Virus record (IMG/VR): IMGVR_UViG_3300042922_000542
Span: 126,001 to 190,000 of that record
Reading direction: 5' to 3' (one strand)
Length of the DNA stretch: 64,000 nt
DNA from: a virus
The translations under genes were made by a program, and so were the position numbers. The notes under the pieces were generated by a model that ran no database searches, had not been told where the DNA came from, and was given only the letters and a program-made list of their open reading frames with translations. How positions within the stretch are numbered: position 1 is the stretch's first letter; each line of letters begins with the position of its first letter. Shown piece by piece: positions 27,406-34,753 of the stretch.

Positions 27406-27948
27406 ATGGCTGGAAATAAAAAATATTATTTAGGTCTATCAGATAGACCAAACGAGTACCGTATTTGCTATTTGTTAGAAGGTAGCATGATTTATCTACG
27501 TAGATACAATGACTCAGTTATTGCAGTAAGTGATTTAGACAGATATAACTTAATTGGCACTAGTGATGTAATAGGTTCATCTATACTCAACCAGTTGGTT
27601 ATATATGTATATGGTGATATAGATGTGCGCGATTTCATACTCTCGATGTTTGATATTTTTAAATATTCGGGTACAGTTGAATTACAACAACTGATCGAAA
27701 TATTAAATTTAATTGACAAGGATTTAGATCCATATGTTTATGAGAGTTATTTAGATCACTATTCAGAATGCTTATATCCCGATAATGTTGAATTAAAAAT
27801 ATATGTATCTATATACAAGCTGCTAAGATCAATAGAATCAACACTAAATATAGATACTTTGTATGATCCTAGGGTGGAAACAATTTCATTATTCATAAAT
27901 AACATAATGATATTATTTGGATATGAAGCTGTTGAAATTACAGAATAG
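27406..27948 (+). CDS. Unknown protein, 180 aa
   Basis: TTGGATGTGAA-type site before the ATG. An N-terminal strand-rich part (RICYLLEGSMIYLRRY) precedes a helical body with many acidic residues. No family recognised. First gene of the long plus-strand block that runs to 53.4 kb. Confidence 0.65.
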   Translation: MAGNKKYYLGLSDRPNEYRICYLLEGSMIYLRRYNDSVIAVSDLDRYNLIGTSDVIGSSILNQLVIYVYGDIDVRDFILSMFDIFKYSGTVELQQLIEILNLIDKDLDPYVYESYLDHYSECLYPDNVELKIYVSIYKLLRSIESTLNIDTLYDPRVETISLFINNIMILFGYEAVEITE

Positions 27949-27956
27949 TGTGAAAT

Positions 27957-28005
27957 CGCATATTCCCTGGATTTAGTTGTATATTATACAAATATCAAAG
28001 AATAA
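27957..28005 (+). promoter_or_regulatory. 49-bp conserved upstream element, copy 1
   Basis: The arrangement is CGCATATT, 6 bases, ATTTA, 4 bases, TATATT, 8 bases, ATCAAAGAATAA. It recurs with the same internal spacing at 28707-28755. Copy 1 lies 15 bases before the ribosome site of the gene at 28036. Likely a phage promoter or operator. Confidence 0.5.
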
Positions 28006-28035
28006 TTCTTGTATAAAATAGGGAGGTTGAATCAT

Positions 28036-28656
28036 ATGATTCCAACATTTAGTTTGAGACAAATAGATTTTTCAGCATTGAATGGAAAATACACAGGTAT
28101 ATTAAATTTTACACACATTATGCATGATGCCTATAAGAGTGAGAACAGATTACACGGATCAATTGAAATTGACGGAAAGCCCCAGCCATTATATGCTACA
28201 TTTGAATATTTTGTCGATAACAAAAGTATTCGATTTGTTGGTAAAAATGATGGCGACAAAAGTCCATTTACAATCAGTATTAAGCCGGTAATAAAATTTG
28301 GTAAAGTATATTTAAATATTGATGGGATATATGGTAATAAAAATTTATCTCATATAGTAGAACCTGAATTTACTAAAATTAAAATTGCAGGATCTGCAGT
28401 ATTTAATGATAAAGAATATCCTGTAAATTTTGTAATAAGTGGAAGTATGACTGGAAACGGGTTTAAGATAACAGGTGTCAATAACCTAGATAGAAAGTTA
28501 TTTATACTTTCAGTAACACCAAAAATGGGAATAGGTGGAAAGTGTAAGATTGAAGGTAGTTATGGAGCTAAAGTAATTCCTGCTTTATTAATACCGATGG
28601 ATGCCACTGCATTACCGCAAATAATAAGGACGTTAAAACAATTTGTAATTAAATAA
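28036..28656 (+). CDS. Unknown beta-rich protein, 206 aa
   Basis: Start at ATG 28036, 8 bases after GGGAGG; an in-frame codon at 28009 lacks a ribosome site. The sequence appears to contain two similar beta-sandwich-like halves, each with a hydrophobic/glycine strand pattern (HGSIEIDGK, IRFVGKNDGD; IAGSAVFNDK, FKITGVNNLD). No signal peptide. A secreted or virion role is possible but not shown. Preceded by the conserved 49-bp element. Confidence 0.65.
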   Translation: MIPTFSLRQIDFSALNGKYTGILNFTHIMHDAYKSENRLHGSIEIDGKPQPLYATFEYFVDNKSIRFVGKNDGDKSPFTISIKPVIKFGKVYLNIDGIYGNKNLSHIVEPEFTKIKIAGSAVFNDKEYPVNFVISGSMTGNGFKITGVNNLDRKLFILSVTPKMGIGGKCKIEGSYGAKVIPALLIPMDATALPQIIRTLKQFVIK

Positions 28657-28706
28657 TCAATTAATACGTAATACATAATGTAATTATATAAGTAAATATG
28701 AATTAT

Positions 28707-28755
28707 CGCATATTATCATAATTTACTTATATATTCTTCAATTATCAAAGAATAA
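28707..28755 (+). promoter_or_regulatory. 49-bp conserved upstream element, copy 2
   Basis: Same blocks and spacing as 27957-28005. Its ATTTACTTATAT block also pairs with ATATAAGTAAAT at 28686-28697, giving a hairpin that copy 1 does not have. A TATAATATAA stretch follows ~20 bases downstream, before the ribosome site of the gene at 28807. Confidence 0.5.
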
Positions 28756-28806
28756 AAATTTATTCAAAAAAATATTATAATATAAAAAAATGAGGAGGAC
28801 ATTGAC

Positions 28807-29292
28807 ATGTCATACAAAAAAGATTTAGAAGGATTTATAGCAAGAGGAACAATAACACCAGAAGAGGCAATAGCATTTGTAATCGGGAAAAAACATTTAA
28901 GACTTCCTAAGCTAACAGAAGTAAATCAATTATGTGATATATTAAACACTGAATCAGAAGATGCTGATAGCGCAATTGATTTTGAAACTGTAAAAGGTAG
29001 CAATAAAGCTGCTATGGAAAATTTACAAGCAATCATCAGAAATGTAACTTTAACAAAGAAGAATTTACTTCAACTTTGGTATCTTGCAAAAGATAAAAGA
29101 AAGAGACAATATATGATAGCTTTAATTGGTATTGGATCTGTAGCTGCAATCGGTGGAATCGCATATGGTATAAAAACAGTAATGGATAAGAGGAATAACA
29201 AAGATCAAGGTACTGATACTACTGGCGATATCTTAGAAGATACATACAGAGATGATATTCCACAAGTAGAAATGGAAGAAGTAGAAATCTAA
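28807..29292 (+). CDS. Single-pass membrane protein, 161 aa
   Basis: GAGGAGG before the ATG. About 95 helical N-terminal residues, a basic KDKRKRQ stop-transfer stretch, one membrane segment (MIALIGIGSVAAIGGIAYGI) and an acidic C-terminal tail. No family recognised. It has its own upstream element and its own terminator, so it is probably a separately controlled transcript. Confidence 0.68.
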   Translation: MSYKKDLEGFIARGTITPEEAIAFVIGKKHLRLPKLTEVNQLCDILNTESEDADSAIDFETVKGSNKAAMENLQAIIRNVTLTKKNLLQLWYLAKDKRKRQYMIALIGIGSVAAIGGIAYGIKTVMDKRNNKDQGTDTTGDILEDTYRDDIPQVEMEEVEI

Positions 29293-29299
29293 AACTTTG

Positions 29300-29337
29300 G
29301 AGCTATTTGAATTATTCAAATAGCTCTTTATTTTTTT
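29300..29337 (+). terminator. Intrinsic terminator
   Basis: A perfect 12-bp stem (GAGCTATTTGAA / TTCAAATAGCTC), 3-base loop, followed by TTTATTTTTTT, just after the membrane-protein gene. Confidence 0.92.
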
Positions 29338-29402
29338 AACCTGTTTATAAATGTTTTATGTACAATTGATCATAATGAATACACGGAGAGGTGATATAAA
29401 TT

Positions 29403-29852
29403 ATGTATAACAATATAGGATATGATTGTACTTTTGAAATGAATGATTTTAATGAACCACGATTACGTGAAGAAGCTGAGCTAATAAAAAATGTTGTGTT
29501 ATTAATATTATTTATGAAGCCTGGTCAGTACCCATCAATTCCTCATCTAGGTATGAATATACAAGATAGATTATATTCATATTATGATGAGATCGATGAA
29601 TCTGCCTTTGCGAGAGAATTAATGGATCAATGTCAAATACTGGGAACATACATCCAACAGGGATCCATAGTAATTAAGAAAATGATTTATAGAAATATGC
29701 CATCGTTGATCATTTACATAACAACCGCAACCGATGATGATAGAATTGTCGATTATAATCGAACTAGAAATAAGATTAATGAATTCTATATAGGCATATC
29801 GGTGAATGAATTAAATAAATTATTGTATAATGTAAATGCTAGGGCATCATAG
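29403..29852 (+). CDS. Baseplate wedge protein, gp25/W-like
   Basis: 149 residues. The segment LLILFMKPGQYPSIPHLGM followed by a DRLYSYYDE helix fits the GPW/gp25 family, where a glycine/proline turn and FG(x)xL motif follow two N-terminal strands. That protein anchors the tail sheath to the baseplate in contractile tails, consistent with sheath and tube genes at the right edge of the window. GAGAGGTGA precedes the ATG. The similarity is moderate. Confidence 0.55.
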   Translation: MYNNIGYDCTFEMNDFNEPRLREEAELIKNVVLLILFMKPGQYPSIPHLGMNIQDRLYSYYDEIDESAFARELMDQCQILGTYIQQGSIVIKKMIYRNMPSLIIYITTATDDDRIVDYNRTRNKINEFYIGISVNELNKLLYNVNARAS

Positions 29853-29873
29853 AGAGGAGGTTTATTTTTTTAT

Positions 29874-30593
29874 ATGGTTACTAATCGTAAAGAAATTGAA
29901 AAGCTAATATACGACGTATTTGATGCAATTGATCCCAGTGGAAATAATACTGCAAAATATAGAGGTATGTATGAACCAATGAGTGACGCACAGTTCGAGA
30001 AGCATATGAAATCATTTCTATCAAGCGATGATGAAAACTTTATATTAGACATAGTTGAGTTTGAGCATGATCTTAATTTCAATCAATGTGAGGCTGCGGC
30101 AAAGGTTTTAAATATTCCATTAGCAGAATATGTATTTATGCCACATTTAACAATGGATAAATCTCGAGTGGTAGTATCAAAAGAAAAATGTTTAGTTGGG
30201 TGGATGAATGTAAAACGTCCACAGCAATTACTCCATAAGAAAAATGGGTTGGCAATGTCTGATGAAAAAATTTCACCTATAACAGGTCAAGTCGTTGGTG
30301 AAGATAAAGGTGCTAGAGATAGTGATATCGAGGCTGCCATGTTAGTATCACTAGGCGCTGAAAAGATATTACAAGAATTGCACGGTCCTAGAGCCGATGA
30401 TATTGTAATGAAGCGACAAATGACTCAAGATATTACTACCAAAGGATATGTTTTGTTAGATGAATTAGAAAATGATGTTACAAATAAAACATCATTACGA
30501 GCATTGGATTCGTATTTAATCAGTATGGGAGTTAAAAGCGATCTCATAACAGAAACTTATATTTTACGGAATACAGCTGAAAATGCATTCTAA
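29874..30593 (+). CDS. RNA polymerase beta C-terminal domain (domain 7) as a separate chain
   Basis: 239 residues. CLVGWMNVKRPQQLLHKKNG (~105-125) corresponds to the beta segment around GYMYxLKLxHxxxDKxHAR. GARDSDIEAAMLVSLGAEKI followed by LQELHGPRADDI (~145-176) corresponds to GxxRxGEMEVWALxAYGAAxxLxE...SDD. In cellular enzymes this is the beta C-terminal clamp that contacts beta'. The 1494-residue beta chain (10566-15050) lacks exactly this domain, so this is probably its missing end, encoded 15 kb away. GGAGG lies 13 bases before the ATG. Confidence 0.75.
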   Translation: MVTNRKEIEKLIYDVFDAIDPSGNNTAKYRGMYEPMSDAQFEKHMKSFLSSDDENFILDIVEFEHDLNFNQCEAAAKVLNIPLAEYVFMPHLTMDKSRVVVSKEKCLVGWMNVKRPQQLLHKKNGLAMSDEKISPITGQVVGEDKGARDSDIEAAMLVSLGAEKILQELHGPRADDIVMKRQMTQDITTKGYVLLDELENDVTNKTSLRALDSYLISMGVKSDLITETYILRNTAENAF

Positions 30594-30631
30594 ATAAAAA
30601 ATAATATAAATGAAAGGAAGGTACATATAAT

Positions 30632-31264
30632 ATGTTACCAATTATTTGTAAAGGAAAGGGGTTAATACCGAGAGTTGGTATGATCGCTCCAATATTAGTA
30701 CCATTTAAAGTAGATATTCAAACATTAACGATTATAATAAAAACACCTGGTTCAGTTTTAAAGCCTCATTTTGTTGATCCTGTAACAGCTAAAGAAGTAT
30801 TATTAACTAATACTAATTATAAAGATATTTATAATGAATATCAAAATAGAACTCCTGCAGCTATAGTACAGAAAGAAAAAGAGATTATTATAACGCCACC
30901 TACAGGTGGTTCAGTTACCGAAGATGATTCTGATTCAAAACCGAATATTTCATCAGAAGATGAGAATACTGTAATAAACATTATAACTAAACCTGCGGAT
31001 GATTATAATGCAGATGAGGTAATTGTAGATAATATAGCAAATACTGCAGAAAAAACTGAAATCGATAATATACATTCTGTAAATGCTGATGTGTCAATCC
31101 CAGTCATCACAAAAATTGACGATCCAACAACTTCAGTTAATGAAAATGCTGATACTAGATCAATTCCAGTTATTACGAAAGCTATTGATAATAACGGCGG
31201 CAACAATAATAGGCATAATAACAATAATAGACATAATAACAATAATAGATATAATAACAAATAA
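30632..31264 (+). CDS. Unknown protein with Asn/His-rich tail
   Basis: 210 residues. The first ~75 residues are hydrophobic and strand-like (ILVPFKVDIQTLTIIIKTPG). The rest is disordered: acidic/Asn-rich, ending in three near-identical NNNRHN-type units encoded by 18-bp repeats. AAAGGAAGG precedes the ATG. No family recognised; a structural or assembly role is possible. Confidence 0.6.
   Translation: MLPIICKGKGLIPRVGMIAPILVPFKVDIQTLTIIIKTPGSVLKPHFVDPVTAKEVLLTNTNYKDIYNEYQNRTPAAIVQKEKEIIITPPTGGSVTEDDSDSKPNISSEDENTVINIITKPADDYNADEVIVDNIANTAEKTEIDNIHSVNADVSIPVITKIDDPTTSVNENADTRSIPVITKAIDNNGGNNNRHNNNNRHNNNNRYNNK
31205..31258 (+). repeat. 18-bp tandem repeat, three copies
   Basis: AATAATAGgCATAATAAC repeated three times with one or two base changes, encoding the Asn/Arg/His-rich C-terminus of the 210-aa protein. 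Such a tract can change copy number by slippage without shifting the frame. Confidence 0.8.
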
Positions 31265-31270
31265 CATGCA

Positions 31271-31300
31271 ATATCATCGTGACTTCGGTCACGATGATAT
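31271..31300 (+). terminator. Hairpin with TTCG tetraloop
   Basis: A perfect 13-bp stem (ATATCATCGTGAC / GTCACGATGATAT) closed by TTCG, 6 bases after the stop, followed by AAATTTTAT. A stable RNA hairpin likely ends or protects the upstream transcript. Confidence 0.8.
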
Positions 31301-31370
31301 AAATTTTATAATTATATATTTTCAATATATCGTAGGGTTTAAATAATTAAAATTGAAAGGGAATAATAAA

Positions 31371-31931
31371 ATGGAATCAGATAAAGAAATAATAAATGAA
31401 AATGCAACGGATGAAGAAATAATTAATCGGTTAGTGGCCGATGCTGTGGTTTCTATGACAGAAAATATGCTTAAACAAACTTGTCAGATGCATACTGAAA
31501 ATATGGATGAATTATTTAATATTACAAATAAAATGATACTTGTGACAGTTGATACTTTAATTGATAAAATTAAAGAAATTCAGATGGATAATATGAGAAA
31601 CATGGATTTTATAAAGGCCGTATTATTCACGCAGAATTTATCAAATAATGAATGTTATGCAAACTATGTCAATGAATGGAATCGACTTAATGCAAATAAA
31701 TTCAAAAAAGTAATTGATCCTGCAGTTGATCCAACTGTATATAAAAGTATTGATGCTAAATCGCATGTATGTGATCATGAAAAATCTTATACAGCGTTAC
31801 CAATAATACCAGCAGGAATAACCCTTCAATGGAAATGTATAAAATGCGGAAAGGAAGGATTGGAGCGCGTTAATAATTCGGAGAGTGAGACTACTGATGC
31901 ATCAATTAAAACGAGAGTTGATAATAATTGA
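31371..31931 (+). CDS. Unknown protein with C-terminal zinc site, 186 aa
   Basis: Start at ATG 31371, 9 bases after GAAAGGG; a TTG at 31353 is less likely. A long helical N-terminus is followed by HVCDHEKS and, ~25 residues later, WKCIKCGKEG, a probable zinc knuckle. It lies directly upstream of the beta' C-terminal gene. No family recognised; a transcription-related role is only suggested by position. Confidence 0.62.
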   Translation: MESDKEIINENATDEEIINRLVADAVVSMTENMLKQTCQMHTENMDELFNITNKMILVTVDTLIDKIKEIQMDNMRNMDFIKAVLFTQNLSNNECYANYVNEWNRLNANKFKKVIDPAVDPTVYKSIDAKSHVCDHEKSYTALPIIPAGITLQWKCIKCGKEGLERVNNSESETTDASIKTRVDNN

Positions 31932-32012
31932 TATTACATATTTTATTTAATAACTATTTTGAGCATAACAATACAATATCAAAATTATATATGAAATGGG
32001 GCTGGTGATATT

Positions 32013-34154
32013 ATGTACGTTCTACCACATATACGAACAATACATGACTGTGAGAGGGAGTTTGGGGATGTTATAATCATTTCTCATTATAATACCTATG
32101 AAAAATTTGATGAATTATATTGGAAAGTATATTATGCAATTTGCGCATGTTATGAAATTTCAGAGTGCGTTAAATATAAAATACGTTTCAAATTTTACGA
32201 TTCCGATAGTAAGACCTATGAGCTATCTATGGTTAAATTTCTTTTAAATATAAACGCATGGAGACCACTAATTGAATTATATCAATTGCAAAAATATTAT
32301 CATTATAAATTAGAAGTATTGGATGAAAGCTTCATCATTAACAGAATGATGAGTGATACATTAAGAATAGGATTGGAATCTAAAGTATTGAAGACATTAG
32401 ATGATTATGGTATCTCATTTGAAAGATCATCTGATCTAATAAAGACTGTTATCGAAAGATATCAAGAGATATCGATCGAGTTTTCGTTGTTAGCTCCAGC
32501 CGGAATATTTACTCTTGAGAATTGTTTCCTAAACGATTATATGAATAATGAAAAGATTCGAGAGTTAAATAATACTGTAATATCACAAAATATTCAAACT
32601 GCCGATGTTGAGGAATTATTAAAAGAGAAGTATAATGAGCTTGTCGTAGAGTTAGGTAAAACTAAGAACCCGATATGGTATGTTAGTAAAGCAGGTAATC
32701 ACATCAAAGCTAAACAGGTACAAGAATTATTTATTTCGTACGGTCAGGTTCCGAATGTTGATGGTAATGTAATTCCTTATACGATGGAAGGTAATGGATT
32801 CAGTACTGGGTTTAATAGCCCATCTGCATATTATGTTGCCGCAACTGGTGCTAGATTATCGGCTATCATGAATAAAACTAAAATGGGTGAAGCGGGTTAT
32901 CTATCTCGTAATTTAATTTTATTGAGTAGAACAATGCATCTCTCTACAACTACATTTGATTGTGGTACTAAACACATGCTTGAATTATTTGTATCAAGTT
33001 CAACTATGTTGAGGAGATTGGAGAATCGTTGGTTTTGTGAATATTTGGGGGATCCATTACAATGCATTCATTATGAAACCCATAAACATTTAATTGGTAA
33101 GAAAATTTATGTGAGGTCTTTGTTAACATGTGCAGGTGGTGATGAGGTATGTCATGTATGTTACGGACGAGATAGTCACCTTGTTGCAAATATGCCAGGT
33201 ATGGCAATATTTAATACGGAAGTTTATTCAGAACCAGTATCGCAAAATATATTATCCACTAAACATTTATTGTTTACAGCCGCCAATAAATTGACATTCA
33301 GCGATTCGTTTGATAAATATTTTAAATTTAATGCAGGGGATATTTATTTGAAGGATCAAGATGAATGGAATAATGAGTTACCATTTGAATATTTAAGCAT
33401 AAGAATTGAAGAAAGCAATGTGCTATCCGTTAATGAACAGGATATAATTGAATATAGTACATTCGGTAATAATATAGAATCCCCATTCTTTATATATAAT
33501 AAAAAGACCGGCGAATATGATAAAATAGAAATAATAAATGCTGAATCCATGTTTATAGATGCGACATCTATGAAATTATTCAAAACAGTTATTGATAAGA
33601 AGCATGCGAATAGTAAGTTTTATGAACTTCCGCTACATACAATAGCTACTGAATTAGAGGGTCGTTTAATGTCAGTTGATATTAAAAATAATGGATTAAC
33701 CGATAACCTCTATATGATAATGGACTTATTAAATAAAAATGCATCTAAATATGATGATTATAATCAACTTGCACAATACTTCTTTGAAATGTTAATTAAT
33801 GTTGGAATCCGTTGCAGAAATATTCAAGCAGAAATTATATTAAATCGATTGATACGCGATAATAATGATATATATGCTAGACCTGATTTTTCTAAATTCA
33901 AAGCGCCTGAATATAAAATATTGACATTGAATCAAGCATTGATAAATACCAAAGCACCTACAATAGGTTTATCATATCAAGAAATCAAACGTCAATTACT
34001 CAGCGATGATCTTTATGCCAGTAAGAATGGAGCATCATATTTAGATCCTATGTATGCGACATCAATCAGTACTGATCGTTTAAAAGAAATACATAATAAG
34101 TTAAGAAATAAATTAAAGGAGAAAAAGGAAAATGAGCAATCAGAACATAAATAA
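32013..34154 (+). CDS. RNA polymerase beta' chain, C-terminal half (trigger loop, second zinc site)
   Basis: 713 residues. ATGARLSAIMNKTKMGEAGY (~276-295), followed by LSRNL, matches the trigger-loop region THGARKGLxDTALKTAdSGYLTRRL. DCGT (~316) and CAGGDEVCHVCYGRD (~373-387) keep the four cysteines of the beta' zinc-binding domain. The SEPVSQNILSTKHL segment (~407) stands for the usual IGEPGTQLTMRTFH. The N-terminal ~250 residues are divergent. It needs a separate N-terminal half, probably the gene cut by the window's left edge. GGTGAT precedes the ATG; the end overlaps the next gene by 23 bases. Confidence 0.88.
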   Translation: MYVLPHIRTIHDCEREFGDVIIISHYNTYEKFDELYWKVYYAICACYEISECVKYKIRFKFYDSDSKTYELSMVKFLLNINAWRPLIELYQLQKYYHYKLEVLDESFIINRMMSDTLRIGLESKVLKTLDDYGISFERSSDLIKTVIERYQEISIEFSLLAPAGIFTLENCFLNDYMNNEKIRELNNTVISQNIQTADVEELLKEKYNELVVELGKTKNPIWYVSKAGNHIKAKQVQELFISYGQVPNVDGNVIPYTMEGNGFSTGFNSPSAYYVAATGARLSAIMNKTKMGEAGYLSRNLILLSRTMHLSTTTFDCGTKHMLELFVSSSTMLRRLENRWFCEYLGDPLQCIHYETHKHLIGKKIYVRSLLTCAGGDEVCHVCYGRDSHLVANMPGMAIFNTEVYSEPVSQNILSTKHLLFTAANKLTFSDSFDKYFKFNAGDIYLKDQDEWNNELPFEYLSIRIEESNVLSVNEQDIIEYSTFGNNIESPFFIYNKKTGEYDKIEIINAESMFIDATSMKLFKTVIDKKHANSKFYELPLHTIATELEGRLMSVDIKNNGLTDNLYMIMDLLNKNASKYDDYNQLAQYFFEMLINVGIRCRNIQAEIILNRLIRDNNDIYARPDFSKFKAPEYKILTLNQALINTKAPTIGLSYQEIKRQLLSDDLYASKNGASYLDPMYATSISTDRLKEIHNKLRNKLKEKKENEQSEHK

Positions 34155-34617
34155 TTCAAATATATCAATATTGAATCAACATGCTTTTGAAGAGGCTGCA
34201 GTAGAAATTAAGCAATTGCAAGATAAGATCGATGACAAATTAAAGGAAAAATGCCCAGATGAATTAGAATCTCATGAGAATTTATTATTTAAAGAAATCA
34301 GCTCTACTATAATTAAAATACTCACAGACACTTCTACTCAAGAGGCATTCAGAGAGTTGCAGAATAAAATAGGAACTGATATTTCGAAGGAATTAGTTGA
34401 ACTGATCTCAACTGTAACAACATTTGCAACATATAATGCAATTGCATTTTATGATATGACTGTTAAAGAACAAATTTCAGAAAATTTTACAGAGTGGGGA
34501 AAAACTATTATGAAACATGATAGTGATATAAATGTCATGGCTGCTAAAATTGGAGATATCGAAAAGAAATCAATTGTTTCTAAATTGCAAAATATTGTTG
34601 ATAATGATGTAATATAG
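34132..34617 (+). CDS. Unknown helical protein, 161 aa
   Basis: Starts inside the end of the beta' gene, with GGAGAAAAAGG before the ATG, so its translation is coupled to that of beta'. Predominantly helical, with a likely coiled-coil N-terminus. No family recognised; coupling suggests it could be an accessory or assembly factor of the polymerase, but this is only inferred. Confidence 0.65.
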   Translation: MSNQNINNSNISILNQHAFEEAAVEIKQLQDKIDDKLKEKCPDELESHENLLFKEISSTIIKILTDTSTQEAFRELQNKIGTDISKELVELISTVTTFATYNAIAFYDMTVKEQISENFTEWGKTIMKHDSDINVMAAKIGDIEKKSIVSKLQNIVDNDVI

Positions 34618-34648
34618 ATACATATTATACAAAAGCAATTAGTTTAAA

Positions 34649-34697
34649 TATGAGAGGGGATGGGCGGCCATCCTCCTTCATATTCTTATTTTTTTAT
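34649..34697 (+). terminator. Intrinsic terminator
   Basis: A 15-bp stem with one mismatch and wobble pairs (TATGAGAGGGGATGG / CCATCCTCCTTCATA), GCGG loop, followed by TTCTTATTTTTTTA. It ends the beta'-containing transcript and leaves the polyphosphate kinase gene to start a new one. Confidence 0.82.
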
Positions 34698-34753
34698 TTA
34701 TATATTATAATTATATAATAATTGAATAACAAAATAAAGTGAGGGTTTATGAT

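Noticed and set aside
10495-31995. AR9-like promoter motif AACA-N6-TWT upstream of several genes
   Set aside because: Matches exist before 21237 and 32013 but not before most other transcription units; in such AT-rich DNA the motif is too short to claim.
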